From Actinomycetes bacterium (GTDB lineage: Bacteria > Actinomycetota > Actinomycetes > Actinomycetales > Cellulomonadaceae), in the NCBI GenBank assembly GCA_023426865.1, contig JAEZBT010000188.1, positions 1 to 5,126 on the forward strand: DNA of 5,126 nt, given 5' to 3'. Positions 1-4,972 of the stretch are shown here, piece by piece (within the stretch, counting starts at the first letter, position 1; each line of letters begins with the position of its first letter). Made by a program: the position numbers and the translations under genes. Below the pieces are notes generated by a model, which was given only the letters and a program-made list of their open reading frames with translations, ran no database searches and was not told the origin of the DNA.

Positions 1-207
1 GCCGGTGGTCGCGACGCCGTGCCGCTCGGCCACCTCAGCAGCGCGCTTCGCAGCCTTCTCGGCCACGACGACGTCGCCGGCGTCGGCGCCCGCGCGCAGG
101 GCGGCACCGACCAGGGCCTCCCCCATGACGCCGCCGCCCAGGACGGCGACGCGCGGGGCTGCCGGCTCGGCTGCGGGCTCGGCCGCGGTGCCGTCCGGGG
201 TGGTCAC
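1..207 (-). CDS. proC: Pyrroline-5-carboxylate reductase, N-terminal part (runs off left edge)
   Basis: Only the first 69 codons are present. ProC reduces 1-pyrroline-5-carboxylate to L-proline with NAD(P)H in the cytoplasm, the last step of proline synthesis. After about 18 Ala/Pro/Glu-rich residues there is the Rossmann start RVAVLGGGVMGEALVGAAL (residues 19-37); the glycine-rich GGGVMGEAL at 24-32 corresponds to the GxGxMGxA nucleotide-binding turn typical of ProC. A second strand, VVVAEK (46-51), follows, as expected for the fold. The GTG start at 207 is chosen because it overlaps the TGA of the upstream gene (204-206) in a GTGA junction. No good Shine-Dalgarno precedes it, so translation probably depends on coupling to the upstream gene. 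The family call rests on the nucleotide-binding segment only; a related NAD(P)-binding reductase is the alternative. Confidence 0.85.
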   Translation of the reverse strand, partial: MTTPDGTAAEPAAEPAAPRVAVLGGGVMGEALVGAALRAGADAGDVVVAEKAAKRAAEVAERHGVATTG

Positions 208-1202
208 AGCGGGTACGCCGTGAAGACGTCGCGCAGCTCGGTCCACGGGCCGTCGAGCTGGATGAACACTGTCGAGTTGGTCCACCAGATCGTGCCGGTG
301 CCGTCCTCGCGGGGCACGAACACGTAGCGGCCGACCTCCTGGCCGTCGACCTCCACCGGGCCCTGCTCGGGCGACGGGAGCGGCTCCTCGGTGGGGGTCG
401 GGCTCGTCTCGGAGTCTTCGGAGTCCTCGGCGTCCTCGCCCTCGTCCGTCGCTGCGGGCTCGGTGGCCTCCGGCTCGGGGAGGTCGCTCGCCACGGGCAC
501 CTCGCCGACCTCGGCGAGGACGGCGTCGAGCCGCGCCTGCGGGCCGGCGGTGTCGCGCCACTGGCCGGCGAGCACGGTGAGGGTGTCGGCGCCGCCGTCG
601 GAGTACACGAGGCGGTAGCCCTCGATCGCGCCGCCGAGCAGCAGGTCCTGGCTCTCGCCGACCTCGGTCAGCGCGAACTGGAGCACCTCCGACGGCAGGG
701 CGTCGAAGAACGGGGTGCCGGGCTCGCGCGCGATCGCGTCGATCGTCGGCGTGGGCACGGGGAGCGTGACGGTCGCGGCGGGGATCGGCTCGGCTTCGTC
801 CTCCTGCGTCAGCAGGAGGATCACCGCGACGACCGCGCCGATGACGACGACGCCGATGAGGATGAGCAGCCAGAGCGGCGGACGGCGTCGGCCAGGCTTG
901 GTGGCCTGGCCGGCGCGGCGCGAGCCGGGGGGGTGGGCGCCGGGGGCCGGCTCGGCCGGGGGGCGCGCCGAGGCGGCGTGCACGCCGAACCCGGTCGGCT
1001 GGGCTGCGGGCGGGGGCGTCGGGGACGACGGCGGAGGGGTCGCGGATGCCGCGGGGCCCCAACCGGTGCCAGGCCCCTGGGGGGCGAACGCCTGCGACGG
1101 GCCCTGCGGCATCGGGCTCGGGCTCGTGCTCGGGCTCGTGCTCGGGCCCTCGCCGACACGCTCGAACGGCCAACGGCCCTCGCCGCCACCGGTGGTGCTC
1201 AT
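204..1202 (-). CDS. Unnamed Pro-rich single-pass membrane protein upstream of proC
   Basis: A protein of 332 residues that I do not recognise as a named family. Residues 1-108 are rich in Pro, Ser, Ala and Gly and end in a basic cluster (KPGRRRPP, 102-109). One hydrophobic helix follows at about 109-131, so the N-terminus should be cytoplasmic and the C-terminus outside. The outer part has a folded-looking segment at 140-239 (for example GYRLVYSDGGADTLTVLAG, 195-213), an acidic/Pro/Thr linker at 240-280, and a second segment at 281-332 rich in aromatic and beta-type residues (IWWTNSTVFIQLDGPW, 305-320), which may belong to the same domain split by the linker. The ATG at 1202 has GGAGG 4 nt upstream (1207-1211). 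The reading frame stays open to 1790, but that extension has no start signal and is not used. The stop overlaps the proC start; a link to proline metabolism is not shown. Confidence 0.85.
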   Translation of the reverse strand: MSTTGGGEGRWPFERVGEGPSTSPSTSPSPMPQGPSQAFAPQGPGTGWGPAASATPPPSSPTPPPAAQPTGFGVHAASARPPAEPAPGAHPPGSRRAGQATKPGRRRPPLWLLILIGVVVIGAVVAVILLLTQEDEAEPIPAATVTLPVPTPTIDAIAREPGTPFFDALPSEVLQFALTEVGESQDLLLGGAIEGYRLVYSDGGADTLTVLAGQWRDTAGPQARLDAVLAEVGEVPVASDLPEPEATEPAATDEGEDAEDSEDSETSPTPTEEPLPSPEQGPVEVDGQEVGRYVFVPREDGTGTIWWTNSTVFIQLDGPWTELRDVFTAYPL

Positions 1203-1205
1203 ACG

Positions 1206-1214
1206 TCCTCCCCC
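1206..1214 (-). promoter_or_regulatory. Ribosome binding site of the Pro-rich membrane protein gene
   Basis: On the minus strand GGGGGAGGA precedes the ATG at 1202, with the GGAGG core 4 nt away. It fixes the start at 1202 rather than at any codon in the open frame further upstream. Confidence 0.8.
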
Positions 1215-1230
1215 GCCGATCCTGGTCGCC

Positions 1231-1236
1231 AGCCTA
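1231..1236 (-). promoter_or_regulatory. Candidate -10 box (TAGGCT) for the membrane protein-proC operon
   Basis: The minus strand reads TCTAGGCTGGCG at 1238-1227, and the same 12 bases stand before the TetR gene (4915-4904). TAGGCT fits the actinobacterial TAnnnT -10 pattern. It would start transcription near 1224, giving a leader of about 22 nt that carries the GGAGG site. No clear -35 box is visible. Confidence 0.5.
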
Positions 1237-1240
1237 GAGG

Positions 1241-1354
1241 GTGGTGGGTTTCGTGATCGGCGGGCCGCTCCGCGCGAGTGTCGACCGGTCGAGGACCGGG
1301 CGGCGAAACCACCAGAGTTGGTGGTCCCGTTCTTGGTGGTTTCGTGAGCGGAGG
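1241..1354. repeat. Cluster of direct and inverted GGTGGTTTCG repeats
   Basis: TGGTGGGTTTCGTGATCGG (1242-1260) recurs slightly changed as TGGTGGTTTCGTGAGCGG (1334-1351). Between them, CGAAACCACCA (1304-1314) is the exact reverse complement of TGGTGGTTTCG (1334-1344), giving an 11-bp perfect inverted repeat with a 19-nt loop. TTGGTGGT occurs twice (1318-1325, 1333-1340), and ACCACCA at 1308-1314 can also pair with TGGTGGT at 1319-1325 across a 4-nt loop. The cluster fills the gap between the membrane protein promoter and the DUF234 remnant. Its role is unknown; it could be an element end, a protein-binding array or a transcript hairpin. Confidence 0.7.
1281..1292. repeat. 12-bp perfect palindrome TCGACCGGTCGA
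   Basis: The 12 bases read the same on both strands and lie inside the repeat cluster, about 45 bp upstream of the predicted -10 box of the membrane protein gene. It could be a binding site for a dimeric regulator, but a palindrome of this GC content may also arise by chance. Confidence 0.4.
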
Positions 1355-1358
1355 TCCC

Positions 1359-1708
1359 GTGGAGAACTCCGTCGGGCGAGCAAGGGACGCGCTCGAACGG
1401 GCACTGCCGAACGACGACTGGCCCGACGTCGCGGCGGTCGGCGGCTGGTGGCCGCGCTCGAACACTCCCGAGGTGGACCTCGTCGGTGCGGACCGGTCCC
1501 CGGCCACACGACTCGGCTTCGTCGGCACGATCAAGTGGCGCGAGTCGCCACTCGAGCGCCGCGACGTCGACGTTCTCGCCCGAGACGCCATCGCCGTCCC
1601 CGGCTACACGGCCGGGGTCCCCCTCGTCAGCGTGTGCCCCGCGGGTGGGGGGACCCACGGCTCGCCCACGTGTGGGACGCCGACGACCTGCTGATGGCCT
1701 GGCGGTAG
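1359..1708 (+). pseudogene. Remnant of a DUF234-type ATPase (C-terminal domain), 5'-truncated and frameshifted
   Basis: The frame from GTG 1359 encodes VGGWWPRSNTPEVDLVGADR, then GFVGTIKWRESPLERRDVDVLA and VPGYTAGVPLVSV. From memory of the family, this is the C-terminal DUF234 domain (nuclease-like fold: xEVDLVGAD, then FVGxIKW) that follows an AAA ATPase core in prokaryotic ATPases. The ATPase part, normally some 300 residues with the Walker motifs, is missing upstream, where the repeat cluster lies instead. Near the 3' end the frame changes: 1278-1652 runs in one frame, but the expected tail LAHVWDADDLLMAWR-stop is read in another, ending at 1708. One base lost in the six-G run at 1647-1652 would explain it. 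No ribosome site is seen before 1359. The fragment is almost surely non-functional as an ATPase; a small stand-alone product is unlikely. Confidence 0.75.
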
Positions 1709-1709
1709 G

Positions 1710-1868
1710 CCGCGCACCGGCGTCGGCCAGCTCCTTCTCAGCGGCGGCCCGGCGGAAGGCAGCGAGCTTGACCGCCCTCAGCGGGGACAACGGCCCGCCG
1801 GCATCGCAGGGCGCGGGCTCGAGACTCTCGAAGGCGTCGGCCAGCTCGTCCGCACGCAGGTCTTCTAC
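1710..1868 (-). other. Coding-like fragment between the two broken genes
   Basis: This interval has no gene with a start site. One minus-strand frame reads like protein: VEDLRADELADAFESLEPAP from 1868, then LSPLRAVKLAAFRRAAAEKE, ending in LADAGAR at 1710. Its composition (alternating charged and Ala/Leu residues) suggests helices, and the 15-bp repeat GGCGTCGGCCAGCTC at 1719-1733 and 1833-1847 encodes ELADA twice in that frame. It begins right after the stop of the Imm11 gene and ends 2 nt from the end of the DUF234 remnant, so it may be a scrap of a third gene, or an extension of the Imm11 frame lost by another shift. I do not recognise the family; open frames are common at this GC content. 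Confidence 0.3.
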
Positions 1869-2418
1869 CGCCCGGCCGACTCCTCGTGCACGAGCTCGAA
1901 GTTCGTACCAGCGGTTGTGCCCGTCCGTTGGATCGCGTCAACGAGAGGGCTCGTGAAGAAGGTGCCTCCGTAGGGCAGCTCGGCGAGACGGAAAGCGCTG
2001 GCTCCGGCGAGGAGGTCGGCGTGGAACACCGGGCCTGGCAGGTAGATGATCTCACCCGCGTCGAGCCTCACGAGCTCCGACCGGGCCTCATCGATGACAC
2101 CCTCCCGCACGCCGGCGGAGAACATCACCAGGTCCGCTTCATCGCACTCGAGCGGAAGCAGCACTCCGTGCGGTTCCAGGAGGGGGCCCACAGCGTCGAT
2201 CGCTTCGTCTCGCAGGACCAGAAGATCAGCGGCCAGCCATGGCATGGCTGCGCGCTTCAGTCGCCGATGCCTGTCACCGACCTTGAGCACGTCGACACGC
2301 ACCGGCTTCCCGGCGCCCAGGGCCGGTCGGTGCGCCAGTCGAAGTCCTCCGCTCGCCGTGGCACCACCCACTCGAACCGCTCCGCGACCTGATAACGAAA
2401 CACTCGCACACCCGTCAC
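1865..2418 (-). pseudogene. Orphan Imm11-family (DUF1629) immunity gene, frameshifted
   Basis: A GTG at 2418 with AGGAGG 5 nt upstream starts VTGVRVFRYQVAERFEWVVP and continues through EDFDWRTDRPWAPG. The rest, KPVRVDVLKVGDRHRRLKR, ADLLVLRDEAIDAVGPLLEPHGVLLPLECDE (in parts) and a tail ending FELVHEESAGR, lies in another frame from about 2308 to 1865. Joined, they give about 184 residues, matching from memory the Imm11/DUF1629 plan: short N-terminal beta unit, 'AxxALxPLLEPxGELLPL', then 'VFR...FxxxxFVxxxxxxGxxGxEF'. Such proteins protect cells from toxins of polymorphic or contact-dependent systems. One G missing from the run at 2309-2311 explains the break; unrepaired, translation stops at a TGA after about 60 codons. 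No toxin gene is near. A start at 2371 in the second frame would give a protein lacking the family N-terminus. Confidence 0.75.
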
Positions 2419-2423
2419 GGAAC

Positions 2424-2429
2424 CCTCCT
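2424..2429 (-). promoter_or_regulatory. Ribosome binding site of the Imm11-like gene
   Basis: AGGAGG on the minus strand stands 5 nt before the GTG at 2418. It shows that the first frame is the true beginning of the gene and that the later frame is its displaced continuation. The 145 bp up to the permease stop contain no obvious -10 box. Confidence 0.75.
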
Positions 2430-2502
2430 GAGAGCCGCCGAGCACCGCACGACGGTGGGGACGCTGGGGCCCGCCCCGCGAGTCGCCGGCACCACGCACG
2501 CG

Positions 2503-2545
2503 TCCGGCCGAGTCAACCGCACCGGGGCGGTCGACGTCGGCCGGA
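2503..2545 (-). terminator. Stem-loop after the ABC permease gene, candidate terminator
   Basis: TCCGGCCGA (2503-2511) pairs perfectly with TCGGCCGGA (2537-2545). Inside, GTC/GAC and ACCGC/GCGGT extend the stem, with one bulge and one mismatch, to about 17 pairs around a 6-nt loop. It begins 18 nt after the permease stop on the minus strand. No U tract follows, which is common in high-GC actinobacteria, so it may terminate weakly or just protect the mRNA end. Confidence 0.5.
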
Positions 2546-2562
2546 TCGCGGCGTTTCACCCG

Positions 2563-3297
2563 TCAGGGGGTGCGCCTCCTCAGCGTCGTGATGGCCAGGG
2601 CCAGCGAGGCGACGATGAACGCCAGGATCGCGCCGACCGCGCCGGCGATGTCGCCGAGCTCGGCCCCGCGGGCGAGGTCCTGCAGCGCCTCCATGCCGTA
2701 GGTCAGCGGCATCGCGCGGGAGAACCACTCGATCGCCTGCGGCATCTGGTCGCGGGGCATCAGCAGACCGCCCGTGAGCAGCTGCGGGATGATGAACAGC
2801 GGCATCATCTGCACGGCCTGGAACTCGGTGTTCGCGAGCGCCGACGCCGCCAGGCCCAGCACGCACCCGAGCACCGCGTCGAGCACCGCGACCGCGACGA
2901 TCAGCCACAGGTCGCCCTTGGCGTCCATGCCGCAGACCCAGATGGCGAAGCCCGTCAGCACCAGGCCCTGCAGCGTGGCCAGCACGGCGAACGCCAGCCC
3001 GTAGCCGAGCACGAAGTCGGCGCGGCGGATCGGCGTCGTCATGAGGCGCTCGAGGGTGCCGGACTGGCGCTCGCGCAGGGTCGCGACGCTGGTGATGAGG
3101 AACATCACGAACATCGGGAAGACGCCGAGCAGCAAGGGTCCGAACTGGTCGATGACCATCGGGGTGTCGGAGAACATCCACGCGACGATGCCCATGAGGA
3201 AGCAGGGCACGACGAGGATGAGGGCGATCGTCCGGCGGTCGTGGCGCAGCTGGCGCAGCACGCGGGCCGCCGTCGACAGGGTCAGGGTGGTGATCAC
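2563..3297 (-). CDS. ABC-2 type transporter permease
   Basis: A 244-residue membrane subunit of an ABC exporter, acting with the ATPase encoded just upstream. Hydrophobic segments lie at about 23-42, 52-73, 97-120, 130-154, 160-180 and 217-239, giving the six helices usual for the ABC-2 (DrrB-like) family. The cytoplasmic loop after helix 2 carries RERQSGTLERLMTTPIRRADF (split here as 75-84 and 85-95), the conserved 'RExxxGTLExLxxTPxxxxxxxxGK' type coupling motif. A second family feature is the LLTGGLLMPRDQMPQAIEW stretch (173-191) followed by PLTYGMEAL (197-205). The GTG at 3297 overlaps the ATPase stop in a GTGA junction; the frame is open further upstream, but that part is only the ATPase gene read out of frame. 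The substrate cannot be read from the sequence; drug or small-molecule export is the usual role of such pairs. Confidence 0.93.
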   Translation of the reverse strand: MITTLTLSTAARVLRQLRHDRRTIALILVVPCFLMGIVAWMFSDTPMVIDQFGPLLLGVFPMFVMFLITSVATLRERQSGTLERLMTTPIRRADFVLGYGLAFAVLATLQGLVLTGFAIWVCGMDAKGDLWLIVAVAVLDAVLGCVLGLAASALANTEFQAVQMMPLFIIPQLLTGGLLMPRDQMPQAIEWFSRAMPLTYGMEALQDLARGAELGDIAGAVGAILAFIVASLALAITTLRRRTP

Positions 3298-4049
3298 GCC
3301 GCCGCCCCTTCCTCGTCGGCCCGGTCGACCAGGGCGAGGAACGCGCCGTCGGCGTCGTCCGCGCCCGTACGCTCGAGCAGCTCGGGGAGCGTCGCGTCCG
3401 CGAGCACCCGGCCCAGGCGCATGAGCACCAGGCGGTCGCAGCGCGTCGCCTCGTCCATGACGTGACTCGACACCAGCAGCGAGGTCCCGCGCTCGGCGAG
3501 GCTGCGGAACAGGGCCCACAGGTCGCGCCGCAGCACCGGGTCCAGGCCGACCGTCGGCTCGTCGAGCACGAGGAGCTCCGGCCGTCCGAGCAGGGCCGCG
3601 GCCAGCGAGACGCGCGAGCGCTCGCCGCCGGACAGCACGCTGACCCGCCGGTCGGCGATGGCGGCCAGGTCCACCTCGGCGAGCACGCGGGCGACGTCGT
3701 CGTCCGGTGCCGCGATGAGGCGCGCGAAGTAGCGCAGGTTCTCGGTGATCGTGAGGTCGCCGTAGACACTCGGGGACTGGGTGACGTAGCCGACGCGGTG
3801 GCGCAGCGCGGGGTCGCCGGCCGGGAGCCCCAGCACCTCGAGCGTGCCGGTGACGTTCGCCTGGCCGCCGACGACGGCGCGCATCAGCGTCGTCTTGCCG
3901 CTGCCGCTCGGCCCGAGCAGGCCGACGAGCTGGCCCGCCGGAACGTCGAGGTCCATGCCGTCGATGATCACGACGCCCTTGCGGCCGCCGCGCACCACGC
4001 GGAGCCCCCTGGCTCGGATGGCGGGAGCGCCGCCCTGATTATTCCTCAT
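3294..4049 (-). CDS. ABC transporter ATP-binding protein
   Basis: A 251-residue ATPase that powers the permease encoded next. The motifs are complete: Walker A GPSGSGKT (46-53), Q-loop glutamine Q91 in GYVTQSPSVYGDLT, signature LSGGERSR (139-146), Walker B LLVLDE (159-164), D-loop GLDP (168-171) and switch histidine H196 in SSHVMDEA. The signature has Glu where LSGGQ is usual, a variant that occurs in active family members. The layout matches exporters of the DrrA/CcmA type, without a long C-terminal extension. The ATG at 4049 is chosen because it lies 7 nt after a TAGATT -10 box and the domain begins at residue 10; no Shine-Dalgarno precedes it, so the mRNA is probably leaderless. The 3' end overlaps the permease start by 4 nt. 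Control by the TetR protein encoded 218 bp upstream is likely. Confidence 0.95.
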   Translation of the reverse strand: MRNNQGGAPAIRARGLRVVRGGRKGVVIIDGMDLDVPAGQLVGLLGPSGSGKTTLMRAVVGGQANVTGTLEVLGLPAGDPALRHRVGYVTQSPSVYGDLTITENLRYFARLIAAPDDDVARVLAEVDLAAIADRRVSVLSGGERSRVSLAAALLGRPELLVLDEPTVGLDPVLRRDLWALFRSLAERGTSLLVSSHVMDEATRCDRLVLMRLGRVLADATLPELLERTGADDADGAFLALVDRADEEGAAA

Positions 4050-4057
4050 GTGAGGAA
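4042..4057. promoter_or_regulatory. Candidate TetR operator over the ABC start codon
   Basis: TTCCTCA-TG-TGAGGAA is an inverted repeat with perfect 7-bp arms and a 2-bp centre. It covers the ATG of the ATPase gene (4047-4049), the predicted transcription start and the last base of the -10 box. Its AT content is clearly higher than that of its surroundings. Length and position fit a TetR-family operator; binding by the neighbouring TetR protein is an inference. No second copy was seen before the TetR gene. Confidence 0.65.
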
Positions 4058-4062
4058 ATCTA
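4057..4062 (-). promoter_or_regulatory. -10 box (TAGATT) of the ABC operon
   Basis: TAGATT on the minus strand fits TAnnnT and ends 7 nt before the ATG at 4049, so transcription should begin at or next to the start codon. A -35 box at the normal distance would be TTCCGC (4085-4080), a poor match, as expected for a regulated promoter. Confidence 0.6.
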
Positions 4063-4120
4063 CGCCCGATCGCCCTCCGGCGGAAGGACCTAGGGCCTGG
4101 GGATGTGGGCTCTGGTCCGG

Positions 4121-4173
4121 CGAGGTCGAGGATGCTGACCGAGGTCGAGGGCCCGGCCCCTCGACCTCGGTCG
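4121..4173 (-). terminator. Long perfect hairpin with a third repeat copy, after the TetR gene
   Basis: GACCGAGGTCGAGG (4137-4150) and CCTCGACCTCGGTC (4159-4172) are exact reverse complements; one more G-C pair leaves a 6-nt loop, so the stem has 15 bp. A third copy of the core CGAGGTCGAGG stands at 4121-4131, so this stem has a competing partner. The hairpin lies about 95 nt after the TetR stop and 75 nt before the ABC -10 box, so it could end the TetR transcript and insulate the ABC promoter. There is no U tract; a regulatory binding site is the alternative. Confidence 0.5.
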
Positions 4174-4195
4174 AGAACCACGACCACGGCATCGG

Positions 4196-4256
4196 GCGGC
4201 GGCGTCCCGGGCGGCGGTGTCCCGGGCGGCGGGCCCCGGGCGGGGGCCCCGGGCGC
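4196..4256. repeat. GC-rich degenerate tandem repeat next to the TetR stop
   Basis: About four imperfect units of 13-15 bp follow one another, each of the form GGCGGC(GGT)GTCCCGG or GCGGGGGCCCCGG. The stretch begins about 12 bp beyond the TetR stop codon on the minus strand and holds self-complementary GGGCCCC blocks. It may help transcription end or be a slippage-prone tract; no protein-coding role is seen. Confidence 0.55.
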
Positions 4257-4267
4257 GTGGTCGGGCG

Positions 4268-4900
4268 TCAGCGGGGTTCGGGCGTGAAGTAGCGCTGGAT
4301 GACCGGGCCCGCCTGCGCGATGACGTCCGCGACGGGCGCCGAGGCGAGCGGCTCCAGGCGCACGACGTAGCGCGCCAGCAGCAGGCCGACGACGTGCGAC
4401 ATCGCCAGGTTCACGCGCAGGTCCGCGTCCGGCCCGGGGACGACCGGCCGCACGCGCGAGAAGACCTCGGCCATGAGGTACTCGCGCAGCGAACCCGGCA
4501 GGTCGTGGCCCGCCGCGACGGTCCGCAGCAGGAGCTGCATCTTCTCCTGGGCGTCCGGGAACTCCCAGACGCCGAGGACGGTCTCCATGAGCCGCGTCCC
4601 GATCGTCTCGATCGGGCCGGCCGCCACGCGCTCGGCCAGGCGCGCAGGGTTGATCCGCGCGTCCATGAGCGACGCCGCGAACAGCGACGGCTTGTCGTCG
4701 AACCAGTACCTCACCAGGGCGGGGTCGACGCCCGCCCGACGCGCGACGGCGCGCATGCTCGCCGCGGCGTAGCCCCGCTCGAGGAACTCCGCGCGGGCGG
4801 CCTCGACGATCGCGACACGGGTGTCCTCGCCGCGCGCCCGACGGCCCCGCGGGCGCTGCGCCGCCTCGCGCTCCGGGGCGCTGGGCTCCGGGTCCACCAT
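4268..4900 (-). CDS. TetR/AcrR family transcriptional regulator
   Basis: A 210-residue DNA-binding protein, the normal length for the family. After a charged, Pro/Arg-rich leader (1-24) the TetR N-terminal domain runs from about 25 to 75: TRVAIVEAARAEFLERGY (27-44), then the helix-turn-helix with SMRAVARRAGVDPALVRYWF (48-67) and DDKPSLF. The C-terminal ligand-binding domain contains VNLAMSHVVGLLLARYVVRL followed by EPLASAPV, a pattern I associate with the TetR_C_16 group common in actinobacteria. The ATG at 4900 lies 7 nt after a TAGGCT box with no Shine-Dalgarno, so the mRNA is probably leaderless. The gene lies upstream of, and in line with, the ABC exporter operon and is divergent from radA. 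It most likely represses the exporter until a small molecule binds; the ligand is unknown. Confidence 0.93.
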   Translation of the reverse strand: MVDPEPSAPEREAAQRPRGRRARGEDTRVAIVEAARAEFLERGYAAASMRAVARRAGVDPALVRYWFDDKPSLFAASLMDARINPARLAERVAAGPIETIGTRLMETVLGVWEFPDAQEKMQLLLRTVAAGHDLPGSLREYLMAEVFSRVRPVVPGPDADLRVNLAMSHVVGLLLARYVVRLEPLASAPVADVIAQAGPVIQRYFTPEPR

Positions 4901-4907
4901 GAGCGCC

Positions 4908-4913
4908 AGCCTA
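4908..4913 (-). promoter_or_regulatory. Candidate -10 box (TAGGCT) of the TetR gene
   Basis: TAGGCT ends 7 nt before the ATG at 4900, the same spacing as in the ABC promoter, pointing to a leaderless mRNA. It lies in the 12-base string TCTAGGCTGGCG shared with the promoter at 1227-1238. No TTCCTCA-type palindrome is seen here, so autoregulation is not supported. Confidence 0.5.
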
Positions 4914-4960
4914 GAACGACAGGGTGTGCGCGGCGGAGCCGGGGTGTCGGCGGCGGTCGG

Positions 4961-4966
4961 TACGGT
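4961..4966 (+). promoter_or_regulatory. Candidate -10 box (TACGGT) of radA
   Basis: TACGGT fits TAnnnT and ends 6 nt before the ATG at 4973, so transcription would begin on the A of the start codon. No Shine-Dalgarno is present. The only 72 bp between the TetR and radA start codons hold both divergent promoters. Confidence 0.5.
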
Positions 4967-4972
4967 CGGCCC

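Noticed and set aside
1111..1150. 12-bp tandem units GGGCTCGTGCTC as a regulatory or CRISPR-like repeat
   Set aside because: They encode the Ser-Thr-Ser-Pro repeats in the low-complexity tail of the membrane protein and have no spacer structure.
1646..1656. Programmed ribosomal frameshifting at the six-G run of the DUF234 remnant
   Set aside because: The gene also lacks its whole ATPase domain and any start signal, so simple decay or a sequencing error explains the shift better.
1203..1790. A long N-terminal extension of the membrane protein (open frame to 1790, giving 528 residues)
   Set aside because: The extension would include the promoter, ribosome site and repeat cluster and cross the DUF234 remnant on the other strand; the ATG at 1202 has a clear GGAGG site.
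2455..3465. Plus-strand open frame of 336 codons across the permease gene
   Set aside because: Its translation is a Gln/His/Arg/Asp-rich shadow of the permease and ATPase genes, which have full family motifs on the other strand.
3298..3519. Longer permease start at 3519
   Set aside because: The extra 74 residues are the ATPase gene read out of frame, low in complexity; the GTG at 3297 overlaps the ATPase stop and begins directly before the first helix.
2513..3769. Minus-strand open frame of 418 codons over the ABC genes
   Set aside because: It is an out-of-frame reading of both ABC genes, Arg/Pro/Ala-rich, without any domain sequence.
4050..4187. Longer ATPase start at 4187
   Set aside because: It would run through the hairpin, the promoter and the operator-like palindrome; the ABC domain begins only after the ATG at 4049.
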